54,027 nucleotides of DNA from NCBI GenBank assembly GCA_012522765.1, contig JAAYJW010000372.1:1-54027 (forward strand), in the 5' to 3' direction. Source of the DNA: a candidate division WS1 bacterium. GTDB lineage: Bacteria > Armatimonadota > Zipacnadia > Zipacnadales > UBA5352. This document shows, piece by piece, positions 1 to 8,931 of the stretch. The notes beneath the pieces are model-generated. The model was not told the DNA's origin. It did not search any database and saw only the letters and a program-made list of their open reading frames with translations. The translations under genes were made by a program, and so were the position numbers. Every line of letters starts with the position of its first letter. Within the stretch, counting starts at the first letter, position 1.

Positions 1-34
1 ACGAAGATGCCTGCGGCGAGATAGGCTGTGGGGG

Positions 35-502
35 TCATGGATGGCACGCAATTCCGAGCGTCGGGTTTACAAGCTCACTGATGATGTGCTTGCGGCAGAG
101 GCGGCCGATGTATTTTCCCCCACTGGTGACGAAGATCTGCGGCTGGTGGTTGCGCGTGATAAGAAGCGCCGCCTGGGCCGCGAGTTCGTCCTCTTCTATC
201 GTAACGAAGTCCTCGGTGCGCATGATCTGCTCCACCCGGACGTCACGGAGTTCTTCGTCCGACAGGTTACGTAAGCCGTAACAGCGCGGAAGGTAGCTCA
301 GGCTGCCCAGTTCGGCAACCGAAGTTGGCAGTGCGAGGGCGAGGATGTCCTCTTCGCCGACCACTCCAAGCAGACGGTTGTCGGCGTCAACCACGGCGAT
401 GTTGCTGTGGGCGTAATCCGTCAGGAGTTCGGCTGCTCGTGTAATGTTGTCCTGAGGAGACAGGGTCGGAGCGTCGGTCTGCATCAGTTCTCGGGCGATC
501 AT
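35..502 (-). CDS. CBS-domain pair protein
   Basis: The 155-residue product is essentially two CBS domains (about residues 1-60 and 88-145) joined by a short linker, with no other catalytic or DNA-binding domain. The first carries the typical VVDADNRLLGVVGEEDIL strand-turn-helix. Tandem CBS pairs bind adenosine ligands (AMP, ATP, SAM) and usually regulate a partner, which cannot be identified here. The ATG at 502 was chosen because AGGAGG lies 8 bases upstream; a longer reading frame reaches 631 but has no ribosome site. A good sigma70-like promoter lies about 100 bases upstream (603-631). The gene is monocistronic as far as the window shows. Confidence 0.88.
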   Translation of the reverse strand: MIARELMQTDAPTLSPQDNITRAAELLTDYAHSNIAVVDADNRLLGVVGEEDILALALPTSVAELGSLSYLPRCYGLRNLSDEELRDVRVEQIMRTEDFVTIEEDELAAQAALLITRNHQPQIFVTSGGKYIGRLCRKHIISELVNPTLGIACHP

Positions 503-602
503 GGGGCGCCTCCTGTGCAGCAGCGAGCGGGGGCTTGGCATGAAAAAACCGGTGTCCACCATGTGGGCGGTCGCCGGCGCAATTCGCACATGTGACGAGG
601 AT

Positions 603-631
603 ATTATAGCGTACGGGGGTGATGCGGGCAA
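603..631 (-). promoter_or_regulatory. Promoter for the CBS-domain gene
   Basis: On the minus strand, TTGCCC (626-631) is followed after 17 bases by a perfect TATAAT (603-608). Transcription would begin near 596 and reach the CBS gene start at 502. Confidence 0.6.
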
Positions 632-639
632 GGTGAAAC

Positions 640-875
640 GCGACGATTTCCACTGTACAAACCCGAGCCCGCCCTCGTCGCTGCTCCGACATCATCTGGG
701 GCTTTACGCCCCTCAGGCGGCTCGCGCGTCCTCCGCTCAAATCTTATTCAGTCGGTCAGCCTGGGCGGGCTCGGAGCGAAACGGCGATTGTCTCAGCCAA
801 AGGCCTCACTCCGTTCTGAGTAGCGGGTTGGCTGTACCACACCTATCCCACCTCGGGACCCCGCCACCTCACCGC
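640..875 (-). ncRNA. Candidate structured RNA or long leader
   Basis: This gene-free stretch lies just downstream of a near-consensus minus-strand promoter. It contains a perfect 12-bp long-range stem (663-674 with 763-774). Nested inside are GCTG/CAGC (680-683 with 757-760), CCGAC/GTCGG (686-690 with 751-755) and a GGGGC/GCCCC hairpin (698-702 with 708-712). A second hairpin pairs 794-800 with 828-834 over 7 bp. The nested rod-like arrangement is reminiscent of 6S-type RNAs, but I do not recognise the conserved sequences of 6S, tmRNA, SRP RNA, RNase P or a known riboswitch. The ends are approximate. No convincing terminator is seen before the CBS promoter, so it could also be a long 5' leader of the CBS gene. 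Confidence 0.4.
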
Positions 876-881
876 ACCTAT

Positions 882-909
882 ATTATACCTCTTCTGACGC
901 GGGTATCAA
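882..909 (-). promoter_or_regulatory. Strong sigma70-type promoter reading toward 640-875
   Basis: On the minus strand TTGATA (904-909) and TATAAT (882-887) are separated by 16 bases; this is the best promoter match I found in the window. A perfect 5-bp hairpin, CGGGT/ACCCG (900-914), overlaps the -35 box and could be an operator. No protein gene starts within 370 bases downstream, which supports an RNA product or a long leader. Confidence 0.6.
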
Positions 910-1066
910 ACCCGTACTATCTCCTTCGATCTCCGACAGGGTACTCCTGCAAAGCAGAAAGCTTTTTTTATGCCGGCCTCGCAGGGTCTCCGCCATGTGC
1001 AGGTTGAGGGGGGCATTATGTCGAAGCAGGTCTCAGCAGGCCCAGGTTGAACGGGAGGATGTAAAG

Positions 1067-1843
1067 ATGGCAGAGCGAGTCTGTCCCGACTGTGGAGCGC
1101 GAGTCAATGATGCGCGATTCTGCCCCGATTGCGGGCGTCCGCTTACGGGACCCGAGGGCGCCGAGCAATCGGGGACTGAACTGGCTGCCGAGCCGCCGCC
1201 GGAGCCTGCCGCACAGGCTGAAGAATCTCCGCCCCCGCCACCTGCGCCTCCGGCCGATCAGCCGGGGGTATCTGCCGACGGACTCGAGCCTCAGGGGCCG
1301 CATCAGGAGCCGGAGTATGCCGGAGCGACCGCACTACAGCACGCGGCCGCGGATATCCAGCGCAGTCGCGTGCCTGCTGATGGGCTGCGGCGCTGTCCGG
1401 ACTGCGGAGAGGCAGTCTATGAGGGCGAGCGCGTCTGCTGGGGCTGTTCGAGACGGCTTCTGCCGCAGCAGGAGGCGCCTCCGGCGGGTGTTGCGGGTGG
1501 ACCTCCGATAGCGGGAGGCCCGGCTGTTGAGCCGGGAACTCTGCAGACCCGGGCGGCTGAGCCGCAGGAACCCGCCGCTCCTCGCGCTTCCGATGAAGCG
1601 ATGGCGTACGCGTGGTGGTCGTTCGGCCTCGGGCTGCTTTCGGTATTCAGTTGCGGTCTGCTCGGGCTGGTCGGAATCGCCTCGATCTGGCTGGGGCTGA
1701 TCGCGCACCGAAGGAATGCCGGTCCGGTGGCGATAGCCGGAGTGGTGGCGGGCGTCATCGGGCTGCTCATGCTGCTCGCCTGGGCGGTGGCGATGGTAGT
1801 GATGATGCCGAGGATCTTCCCTTCGGGGCCGATGCACATATGA
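1067..1843 (+). CDS. Zinc-ribbon protein with C-terminal DUF4190-like membrane domain
   Basis: The 258-aa protein begins with a zinc ribbon (CPDCG and CPDCG; Cys 6, 9, 19 and 22). A long Pro/Glu-rich linker follows, then a second ribbon at about 110-128 (CPDCG, CWGC) and two hydrophobic helices at about 180-250 typical of DUF4190 proteins. It should sit in the cytoplasmic membrane with the ribbons in the cytoplasm. The function is unknown; such proteins may scaffold or sense. The ATG at 1067 follows GGGAGG; the reading frame extends back to 995 without a ribosome site. The HEAT/TPR gene starts 26 bases downstream, suggesting co-transcription. Confidence 0.75.
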   Translation: MAERVCPDCGARVNDARFCPDCGRPLTGPEGAEQSGTELAAEPPPEPAAQAEESPPPPPAPPADQPGVSADGLEPQGPHQEPEYAGATALQHAAADIQRSRVPADGLRRCPDCGEAVYEGERVCWGCSRRLLPQQEAPPAGVAGGPPIAGGPAVEPGTLQTRAAEPQEPAAPRASDEAMAYAWWSFGLGLLSVFSCGLLGLVGIASIWLGLIAHRRNAGPVAIAGVVAGVIGLLMLLAWAVAMVVMMPRIFPSGPMHI

Positions 1844-1869
1844 CCCTGTAGCGATCGGAGGGCTCACTG

Positions 1870-2904
1870 ATGCGGCTGTTGCCCGTTGCGCTCATGATCG
1901 TGGCAGTTCCGGCCTTCGCACAGATGGCGCCGGCACCAGAGGAAGCTCCATCGCTGCTCGCGGGAGAAGCGCTACCGGACTGCCGCGTACTCTCCATCCC
2001 GGTGCTTGCCGGGCATTGCTACGCCCTTCCACGGCTGCTTGAGGGGCTGCAGTCTCCTGATGCTGACGTGCGCGCCCGCTGTTGCTTTCTCCTCGGGCAG
2101 ATTGCCGCTCCGGAGGTGCGTGATCCACTTGCCGCGCGATTGTCCGATGCGGACCGCAGTGTGCGTGAGTTCGCAGGCATTGCACTGTCGCGAATGGGCG
2201 ACATGCGCGGCGCACATGCCGCTGAGGCCGCATATCAGGGCAACCGGTGGTGGGTGAGATTCTGGGCCGTAGAGGCGCTGGGCATCGTGGGGATGATCCC
2301 GGCGGAGGTGCAGAATGACCCCGATCCGCTGGTGGGCCGCCTCGCGGCTGAGGCTCGGGAGGCGCAGTGGGAGCCGTTCGTGGCCGAGGTGTGTTACAGC
2401 GGCCCCGCTGACCTGACGCTGGACGAAGTGATCTTCGGACTTAGTAGCTACCTGATCGCTGAGACCGACTGGTGGTGGCACGCAGGGGACTATCCGCAGA
2501 TCCTGCGCGCGCAGGAGACGATCCTGTGGCTGGACCCGCAATGGACTGAGGGTTACGGCCTGGCCGGCTATCTCTACTGGAGTCTCGGGCGCAATACGGA
2601 GGCGGTTGGCACGTACCGGCGCGGAGTCGCCGTGGTGCCGGAGGCATGGGAGACGCATTTTGAGCTTGGCTTTTACTACTACAACGCGTGGAAGCGGTAT
2701 GAGGAGGCGGTGCCGCATTTCGCGCGCGCGCGTGAGCTTGGAGCGCCATCAGCGCAGGCGCGGCTGCATGCGCATGCCCTCGAGCACGCCGGACATCCGC
2801 GCGAGGCACTGGAGGTGTGGCGCGAGTTGCTTGCCGCCGATCCGAACAACGGCGTGCTGCGCCTGAACATCGAACGGCTGGAGGCACAACTTTCTTCGGG
2901 TTGA
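1870..2904 (+). CDS. Exported HEAT-repeat and TPR protein
   Basis: A signal peptide (residues 1 to about 18, ending AFAQ) precedes a HEAT-like helical repeat region (about 45-165; motif DPLAARLSDADRSVREFAG). TPR-like helices follow (about 200-340; GYLYWSLGRNTEAVGTYRRG and similar units). Both repeat types mediate protein-protein contacts, so this is probably a periplasmic scaffold rather than an enzyme. GGAGG lies 8 bases before the ATG. It is probably in one operon with the zinc-ribbon membrane protein upstream. The partner is unknown. Confidence 0.75.
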   Translation: MRLLPVALMIVAVPAFAQMAPAPEEAPSLLAGEALPDCRVLSIPVLAGHCYALPRLLEGLQSPDADVRARCCFLLGQIAAPEVRDPLAARLSDADRSVREFAGIALSRMGDMRGAHAAEAAYQGNRWWVRFWAVEALGIVGMIPAEVQNDPDPLVGRLAAEAREAQWEPFVAEVCYSGPADLTLDEVIFGLSSYLIAETDWWWHAGDYPQILRAQETILWLDPQWTEGYGLAGYLYWSLGRNTEAVGTYRRGVAVVPEAWETHFELGFYYYNAWKRYEEAVPHFARARELGAPSAQARLHAHALEHAGHPREALEVWRELLAADPNNGVLRLNIERLEAQLSSG

Positions 2905-3050
2905 CCATGCAGCGGCTTGATGGTAGGATTGTTTTTGTTATGTGATGAAGGTCCCGCCTCCCCCGGCGGGGAATGGAGTTTGCGTTCGCAGCCCCAGTTG
3001 AAGTCGAGGCCCCGGATTCGCGCTTACGGCCAAGAACTTGGAGTAATGTC

Positions 3051-5036
3051 ATGGCATTGAGAGAGACGCAAGAGCTTGCCGAGTACAGATCACTGATGGA
3101 GGCACCCGACAGCTATGAAGATGGCTTCGGGTGGCAGACTGTAGTCGGTGCATTTTTTATCGGCTTCATCATGATGCCCGGCTCGATCTACCTCGGGCTG
3201 GTAGCCGGGCAGACGATGGGCCCTGCTGCAGAGTGGACGACGATCATCCTCTTCACGGAGATCGCGCGCCGCTCGTTCGCACAGCTCTCGCGGCAGCAGA
3301 TCTACATCCTCTACTACATCGCCGGTGGCCTCACCGCGATGTATGGCGCGGTACACCTCTCCGGTGGAGCGTTTGCCGGTCTGATCTGGGCGCAGTTCTT
3401 GCGCGCCCAGGCACCCGGATCGCTCGGCGAGCAGGTGCCCAACTGGGTCTCCCCGCCTCCCGAGTCCGAGGCCATCACGCTGCGCACCTTCGCGCATGCG
3501 GACTGGGTCCCGGCGATCACGGTATTGCTGCTCACGCAGGTCTTTTCGCGTGTCGCGTGGTTCACCCTCGGCTACTCGCTCTTCAGAATCCTCTCCGACG
3601 GAGAGCAGCTACCCTTCCCGATGGCGCCGATCCAGGCGCAGGGCGCAACTGCCCTCGCCGAGGCGTCGCACAAAGAGGAGACATGGCGCTGGCGGATCTT
3701 CTCCATCGGCAGCATGATCGGGATCGGCTTCGGCATCATCTACCTGGCGGTACCTACGCTGACCGGCGCGGTGCTTATCCAGCCCGTCTCGATCCTGCCG
3801 ATCCCGTGGATAGACTTCACTCAGGGCACGGAGCGCTTCCTGCCCGGTGTGCCAACGGGTATCGGCACGAACCTCGCGACGCTCATGCTGGGCTTTGTGC
3901 TGCCGTTCTGGATGGTCGTGGGCAGCTTCCTTGCTGCGCTCACGACGGCGATCGTCAACCCGATCGCGCAGCACTACGGTTACCTGCCAACATGGCGCCC
4001 AGGCATGGAGACGACGCGAACGGCATGGGCGGGCAGCATTGACATCTGGCTCTCATGGGGTATCGGGACCGCCTTCGCTGTGGCGGGCATCGGCATCTAC
4101 AAGAGCTACCTGCAGTGGCGTGAGGCGAAGCAGTCGGGTAGTGAAGCGTACGCTTCGCGAGTGGGTTTCGGGCTGCCGGTACCGGGGCGCGGTGACTTCC
4201 GCGTATGGGTGATGATAGCGCTCTTCTTCGCCGCCACTACCGGGTATGTGGTCCTCTCCCGGATCCTGGTGCCGCAGTTCCCGCTGGTGTTCCTACTCAT
4301 CTTCGGGTACATCTGGACCCCGCTGGAGTCGTATATCAACGCACGAATGGTCGGCCTGACCGGTCAGTTCGTGTCTATACCGATGATCCGCGAGGCGACC
4401 TTCATCCTGTCCGGGTATAAGGGCGTGGATATCTGGTTCGCGCCGATTCCACTGTCCAACTACGGGGCGCAGGTGCAGCGCTTCCGCGAGATCGAGTTGA
4501 CCGGGAACAAGTTCACTGCGGTGCTGAAGGCGGAAGTCATGATGTTCCCGATCATGCTGGTCACCAGCTTCCTCTTCTGGGGCTACGTCTGGCGGCTGCA
4601 GCCGATCCCGTCAGTTTACTACCCGTACGCTCAGAAGATGTGGGACTACCAGGCGCTCACCCAGTGGGTCTGGTTCTCCTCGACCACCGAGGGTGGCCAC
4701 CAGGAGATCTTCCAGCGCGCCATCAAGCCGTGGCTGATGGTCGGTGGACTGGTCTTCGGCGTCGGGGCATACGGCTTCCTCAACTGGCTGCGCCTGCCGG
4801 TCATGACAATTTACGGCTGGATCCGCGGCCTCGGAATGCTGCCACACATGATCGTGCTGCAGTTCATCGGCGCGCTCATCGGCCGGTACTATCTGCGCGA
4901 GCGCTTCGGTGAGGAGAACTGGCGGCGCTGGCCTCCGGTGCTCTACGCGGGCTTCACCTGCGGCATGGGTTTGATCGCAATGCTGGCAATCGCCATCGTG
5001 CTGATCAAACAGTCCATCACGCAGATGCCCTTCTAA
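3051..5036 (+). CDS. OPT-like multi-spanning transporter (DUF6785/DUF6784 type)
   Basis: A 661-aa integral membrane protein with more than ten hydrophobic segments from residue ~25 to the end. The N-terminal stretch GSIYLGLVAGQTMGPAAEW and the overall pattern resemble oligopeptide-transporter-like proteins common in uncultivated Armatimonadota and Planctomycetota. The substrate is unknown, peptide or metal-chelate by analogy. The ATG at 3051 was chosen over 2973 because GGAG lies 7 bases before it and the extra 26 residues look non-coding. A strong hairpin follows the stop codon. It stands alone, 146 bases after the HEAT/TPR gene. Confidence 0.65.
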   Translation: MALRETQELAEYRSLMEAPDSYEDGFGWQTVVGAFFIGFIMMPGSIYLGLVAGQTMGPAAEWTTIILFTEIARRSFAQLSRQQIYILYYIAGGLTAMYGAVHLSGGAFAGLIWAQFLRAQAPGSLGEQVPNWVSPPPESEAITLRTFAHADWVPAITVLLLTQVFSRVAWFTLGYSLFRILSDGEQLPFPMAPIQAQGATALAEASHKEETWRWRIFSIGSMIGIGFGIIYLAVPTLTGAVLIQPVSILPIPWIDFTQGTERFLPGVPTGIGTNLATLMLGFVLPFWMVVGSFLAALTTAIVNPIAQHYGYLPTWRPGMETTRTAWAGSIDIWLSWGIGTAFAVAGIGIYKSYLQWREAKQSGSEAYASRVGFGLPVPGRGDFRVWVMIALFFAATTGYVVLSRILVPQFPLVFLLIFGYIWTPLESYINARMVGLTGQFVSIPMIREATFILSGYKGVDIWFAPIPLSNYGAQVQRFREIELTGNKFTAVLKAEVMMFPIMLVTSFLFWGYVWRLQPIPSVYYPYAQKMWDYQALTQWVWFSSTTEGGHQEIFQRAIKPWLMVGGLVFGVGAYGFLNWLRLPVMTIYGWIRGLGMLPHMIVLQFIGALIGRYYLRERFGEENWRRWPPVLYAGFTCGMGLIAMLAIAIVLIKQSITQMPF

Positions 5037-5063
5037 GGCTCAGCAGCAACCACGTGAGTACCC

Positions 5064-5098
5064 ACGGCGCCGCCCCACTCCAGGAGCGGCGCCGTTTG
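5064..5098 (+). terminator. Hairpin terminator after the OPT-like gene
   Basis: A perfect 10-bp inverted repeat (ACGGCGCCGC at 5064-5073, GCGGCGCCGT at 5086-5095) with a 12-base loop and a short T-rich tail starts 28 bases after the stop codon. Confidence 0.65.
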
Positions 5099-5140
5099 GT
5101 ATTTGAGGCATCGCACGGGGGGCTCTGAGGAGGACCAGCG

Positions 5141-6103
5141 ATGAGAATACCCCTCTCCCTGTCAGTTTACGAACACGCCGCCGCGATCATCGGCGTGACG
5201 CCGTGGGAGGCCTCGGGCGACCCGGAGCTGTGCTACCGTGCCCATCGCGAGGCGTGGCTGCTCTACGGACATTTTCCCGTTGTTGTTGGCATAGACATAT
5301 ACAATCTGGAGGCGGAAGCCTACGGCGCAGAGGTGCGGCGGCCGAGCGGGACGGGGATTCCGGCTATGACCGAGCCGATAGTGGCCTCAGCCGAGGAGGG
5401 GTTGGCCCTTCCGCCACTCGATCCGGCACACGGTCGCATCCCGATGATGATTGTGGTTGCGCGCAGGCTCGCGGAGGAGTTCGCTGAGGCGGATGTGCGC
5501 CTGCCGGTCAGCGGGCCGTTCTCGGTGGCGCAGAGCCTGCTGGGCCTCAACGCTCTTCTGGAGGCGGTCGCACTGGAGCCGGACGCGGTGCGCGCGCTGC
5601 TCGAGCATCTTGTGACCGGCCAGACGCGTTTCGCGGGGGCGGTGGTGGAGGCAGGGCTGCAGGTAGCGTTCTTCGAGTCGGCCGCGGCGCCTCCGCTGCT
5701 GTCGCCTGCGCAGTTCCGCGCGATTGAGGCGGGGCCGCTCCAGCGCGTGATGCGTGAGGTGGGGGAGATCTGTGGCCGACCGGTCCCGTGCATCATCGGG
5801 GGCGATACTGCGCCGCTTGTGCCGGAACTGCTGGCGACAGGCACTGACTTCCTGATTTGCCCCGCTGAGACCGATCGCCAACGCTTTCTTGCGGCTACGA
5901 TGGGGGCTCCTGAGGTGAAGGTGCGGGTCAACCTCGACCCGCCGGTGTACATGCAGGGGACTGAAGCGGAGATAGCCGCGGCAGTGGATGAGGTGGTGGA
6001 ACTGGCGAGGCTGCGGCCGAATGTGCTGCTGGGCACCGGCGCCATCCCGTATGAGACGCCGCCGGAGAAGCTGCTGTTTCTGAAGAGCTACTGCGAAGGC
6101 TGA
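5141..6103 (+). CDS. URO-D-fold methyltransferase-like protein
   Basis: The 320 residues match the uroporphyrinogen-decarboxylase fold over most of their length. They end in the family-typical segment GTGAIPYETPPEKLLFLKSY, as in MtaA/CmuA-type methylcobamide methyltransferases. The haem enzyme itself (HemE) is less likely, because its conserved N-terminal substrate-binding Arg-rich segment is not seen. Members of this branch usually move methyl groups between a corrinoid or zinc-bound thiol and small substrates, but the substrate cannot be read from the sequence. GAGGAGG precedes the ATG. The gene is isolated between a terminator upstream and the convergent LptA-like gene, whose stop is 3 bases away. 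Confidence 0.72.
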   Translation: MRIPLSLSVYEHAAAIIGVTPWEASGDPELCYRAHREAWLLYGHFPVVVGIDIYNLEAEAYGAEVRRPSGTGIPAMTEPIVASAEEGLALPPLDPAHGRIPMMIVVARRLAEEFAEADVRLPVSGPFSVAQSLLGLNALLEAVALEPDAVRALLEHLVTGQTRFAGAVVEAGLQVAFFESAAAPPLLSPAQFRAIEAGPLQRVMREVGEICGRPVPCIIGGDTAPLVPELLATGTDFLICPAETDRQRFLAATMGAPEVKVRVNLDPPVYMQGTEAEIAAAVDEVVELARLRPNVLLGTGAIPYETPPEKLLFLKSYCEG

Positions 6104-6106
6104 AGT

Positions 6107-6937
6107 CTACTGGTCGGGTGGTGGGGCCTCTGCGCCATCTGATTCCTGCACCGGCGCCGCCTGTTCGGTGGCCGGAGGGCTCTCCGCATCCTCGTCGTGG
6201 TCACGGCGCCTGCCGACGCCTGTTACCTGCTCGGCCTGGATCCAGTCCTCCTCGGTCGAGATGACGGCCCTCGGGCAGCGGAACTCGTCGCCCCGGTCAG
6301 TGACGATGCGGACATCGCCAGTCAGCGTGATCAGGTCCTTCTTCTCCTCGTAGACGGCGGTGTCAGCGTAGGCGGTCTTGTCCTCCTGCACTGCCTTCAC
6401 GCGCCCTGTCGCGGTCACCACCTCGACGTCCTCGCCGTACTGATAGACGATCTTCTCGCAGGTGATCGTCGTCTGGTCTTCCCACAGTTCCTCAAGATCG
6501 CGCGGCGGGGCGTCCTCATCCGTCTCTTCCTCAGGCTCCGCCGGCTGCTGGGTAGAATCCTGTTGCTTCTGAGTGACCGCCGTCACGTTGCCTGTGATCG
6601 TCGCGACTTCGTCATCGAAGTTCGCCTCAATGAGATCGCCGGTGATGGTGGTCTCAGGGTCCACCACGCGCGGGTTCCCCTTCGCGACCGCGGAGTTGGC
6701 GTCGTAGTCGTAGACTGCTTCATCGCAGTAGAGCTTGATCTCCTTATGAGAGAAGACCACGTTGCCGTCGAGGTAATACATCCCCTCAACCGGATCGTAG
6801 CGAAGGTGATCGGCCGACTCGATGCGCGCGCGATCCTCGTCCTCCGTGATACCGTCCGGCTCCTCTGGCTCCTGTGCCAGAGCCGGCATCAGCGGCAGGA
6901 CGATCAGCGCCATCAGCATGAGCAGTGGTCGTGTCAT
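6107..6937 (-). CDS. LptA/OstA-like periplasmic protein
   Basis: A signal peptide (1-21, ending PALA) leads into repeated OstA/LptA beta-strand units: ESADHLRYDPVEGMYYLDGN, KLYCDEAVYDYDANSAVAKG, then a second set after an acidic, Gln-rich linker (about 135-165). LptA bridges the periplasm in lipopolysaccharide transport. The doubled repeat set and linker make it longer (276 aa) than E. coli LptA (~185). The C-terminus is Pro/Ala/Glu-rich. The start ATG overlaps the stop of the LptC-like gene by 4 bases (ATGA), so the two are translationally coupled. Confidence 0.75.
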   Translation of the reverse strand: MTRPLLMLMALIVLPLMPALAQEPEEPDGITEDEDRARIESADHLRYDPVEGMYYLDGNVVFSHKEIKLYCDEAVYDYDANSAVAKGNPRVVDPETTITGDLIEANFDDEVATITGNVTAVTQKQQDSTQQPAEPEEETDEDAPPRDLEELWEDQTTITCEKIVYQYGEDVEVVTATGRVKAVQEDKTAYADTAVYEEKKDLITLTGDVRIVTDRGDEFRCPRAVISTEEDWIQAEQVTGVGRRRDHDEDAESPPATEQAAPVQESDGAEAPPPDQ

Positions 6938-7614
6938 CTCAGTCTGCCAAGCTCCTCCCGCACCGCGTCAACCGTGAAGACCGCCTGTATCGAGTCGAGC
7001 GTATATGCGTGCGTTTGCAGGCTGTAGACCAGGTTGCGCCCGGTTAGTTCGCCCTGATCGGTACGCAGTCTTACGCGACTGGTAGTACGGACGATCTCCT
7101 CAGGAACTACCACGTCAAGATTCTCAGTTCGCAGCGTCATGCCCTCAGAGCGCATCGTGACCTCGCCGGGGCAGTGGAGCGTCTGCGCATCGGGCACCCA
7201 CTGCACGCGCGGGGTGGTGATGATCGCCCCGCGCTGCGAGACGACTCTCACGCCACCGGTGATGTCGAAGCTGCGGTCGCTGGTCTGGTAGGTGGCTTTG
7301 CCGGCGGAGATGCGCACCACCGGTTTGCCGCCCTGGTAGACGAGGCCCTCTTTGAGACCGCTGGCCGCAACAGCGCGCCCGCCGCCGGTGATCTGGACCT
7401 CCTCGATATTGAGCCGCCACTGGGGCGTTCCGCCGCGGCTATGCTCGACCGTCGACTCGCGGATGGATACCGCGGGGGCCCCCGGATCGCGACGCTCAAC
7501 TGCGTCATCGCCGGAGCGCTGCTGCACCAGCCGCACAACAAGAACGGTCGCAGCAGCAGCCGCAATCACGATGAGCAATCCCGCAACGATCCTGCGCCAC
7601 CCGGTCGTCAGCAT
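6934..7614 (-). CDS. LptC-like protein, single membrane anchor
   Basis: A 226-aa protein with one N-terminal transmembrane helix (about 8-28) and a beta-rich periplasmic domain carrying OstA-type strands (for example SDRSFDITGGVRVVSQRGAI and LVYSLQTHAYTLDS). This is the layout of LptC, which passes lipid from the LptBFG ABC transporter to LptA. Its direct coupling to the LptA-like gene supports that role. No Lpt ATPase or permease gene lies in the window. The Shine-Dalgarno is weak. Confidence 0.72.
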   Translation of the reverse strand: MLTTGWRRIVAGLLIVIAAAAATVLVVRLVQQRSGDDAVERRDPGAPAVSIRESTVEHSRGGTPQWRLNIEEVQITGGGRAVAASGLKEGLVYQGGKPVVRISAGKATYQTSDRSFDITGGVRVVSQRGAIITTPRVQWVPDAQTLHCPGEVTMRSEGMTLRTENLDVVVPEEIVRTTSRVRLRTDQGELTGRNLVYSLQTHAYTLDSIQAVFTVDAVREELGRLR

Positions 7615-7699
7615 CGCCTGATCCGCAGCCTCATATCCTGTTGACGCCTGCGATAGGCGCCGCGTTCATCCGGCCGCAAGCAGGGCGGCGGGATGGGTT

Positions 7700-8926
7700 T
7701 CACTGTACTGTGAGCATGAAGTTGACGTCCTCGACGATCACGCCGCCGGGCGGCACTGCTAACTCGCGCGAGATGTTGCGTCCCTCGAACTCGACCGTGA
7801 TCTGATACTGCCCCGGCGGCACAAAGAGCGCGTAATGACCCGACGCATCGGTTGTGTCGCGGTCGAGGACGGTTCCGCTATCGAGACGGGTCGCGGTCAC
7901 CGTCGCGCCCGCATTGTCTGGTGCGCCGCTGAGTGTGACGGTCCCCGTGACGGTAAACGGGTCGCCGGGCGGATCGTCGGCGCGTTCAAAGATCTCGATG
8001 GTGATCTCGCCAATCCCCGGGAGTATCTGCAGCGTCTGGTGGTAGTTCTCGTAACCCTCGGCCGATACCAGCACCTCCTGGTCGCCAACAGGGACATCCG
8101 GGGCGACGAAGCGCCCATCAGGTCCGGTGACAGCAGGAGTGCTCCCGCCGATTGAGACCTCGGCTCCCTCGATCGGCCCCTGCGTGAAGACGTCCACCAC
8201 GGTGCCGGGGACGTCAATCGTGGTGTCGCCCGCCACGAGTTCAATCTGCAGGTCGGCGTTCTGCCCTGCGGCATCGGCGACGATGCGCACTGTGCCCGCG
8301 TCCGGCAGATAGCCTGCAGCCTGAGCCGTGAACATTCGATCGCCCGCGGGAACGCCGCCGATGATGAACTCGCCTGTGTTGTCAGAGAAGCCGCCAACGC
8401 GCGCGCCATCTCCAGTTGGTGGCGCGAACTCCACGAACGCGCTCGTTATCGGCCCACCAGTCACTTCGTCCACGACGATCCCGCCGATGGTGCCAGTAGT
8501 GGCGAGGTCGGCGGGTGTAAGCTCCACAGTGACCCAGGTGGCGGCAGTGACGGCCATCTGTACCTGCTGGACGCTCGTCACGTAGCCCTCCGCCGTTACT
8601 GTAAGCGGCTGGGTCGGCGGGGTGCCTGAGCCGACGGGGACGTTGCGCAGCACAAGTTGCTCGTCGCTCGGCTGGAGTAAGCCCCTGACGCCACCGGCGA
8701 TGACCGTCGCCGGGACCTGCAGTGGCGCGCTGGTGTCGGCATCCACCACGATGACCACGACCGCGCCGCCCGGCTCCACGCCGTCGGATGGTGGCAGGCC
8801 GCCGCAACCGGCGTTCAGCGTCACCAGCGCACACAGCGCGACAAGCATGATGACTTTGCAGCGCGTCAACGCTTGATCTGCCGCGTTAGAATCGAGTTTC
8901 GGTTTCCTCGCCAATGCCGCCATCAT
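7700..8926 (-). CDS. Lipoprotein with repeated carboxypeptidase-regulatory-like Ig domains
   Basis: A putative lipobox LNAGC places the lipidated Cys at residue 41 of the long form. The mature part holds three to four repeats of the CarboxypepD_reg/prealbumin type, each with a GTV-x-G/D core, a GGFSDNTGEFIIGGVPAG-like turn and a closing YLPDAGTVRIV-type strand. Such domains are structural modules on cell-surface proteins, with no catalytic residues. The ATG at 8926 (a second ATG at 8923 is equally good) follows AGGA and lies 5 bases after the upstream stop, so the gene is coupled to the 989-aa lipoprotein. The long positively charged n-region is unusual; a shorter start at 8848 lacks a ribosome site. 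Confidence 0.7.
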   Translation of the reverse strand: MMAALARKPKLDSNAADQALTRCKVIMLVALCALVTLNAGCGGLPPSDGVEPGGAVVVIVVDADTSAPLQVPATVIAGGVRGLLQPSDEQLVLRNVPVGSGTPPTQPLTVTAEGYVTSVQQVQMAVTAATWVTVELTPADLATTGTIGGIVVDEVTGGPITSAFVEFAPPTGDGARVGGFSDNTGEFIIGGVPAGDRMFTAQAAGYLPDAGTVRIVADAAGQNADLQIELVAGDTTIDVPGTVVDVFTQGPIEGAEVSIGGSTPAVTGPDGRFVAPDVPVGDQEVLVSAEGYENYHQTLQILPGIGEITIEIFERADDPPGDPFTVTGTVTLSGAPDNAGATVTATRLDSGTVLDRDTTDASGHYALFVPPGQYQITVEFEGRNISRELAVPPGGVIVEDVNFMLTVQ

Positions 8927-8931
8927 CCGTC

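Noticed and set aside
540-580. Possible terminator (six T residues on the minus strand after GGTGGACACCGG)
   Set aside because: The stem would have only 3-4 pairs with a tiny loop, and it lies just before the CBS gene's ribosome site.
945-970. T-run after small hairpins on the plus strand, like a terminator for a plus-strand RNA
   Set aside because: The stems have only 4-5 pairs, and the good promoter in this region reads the other way.
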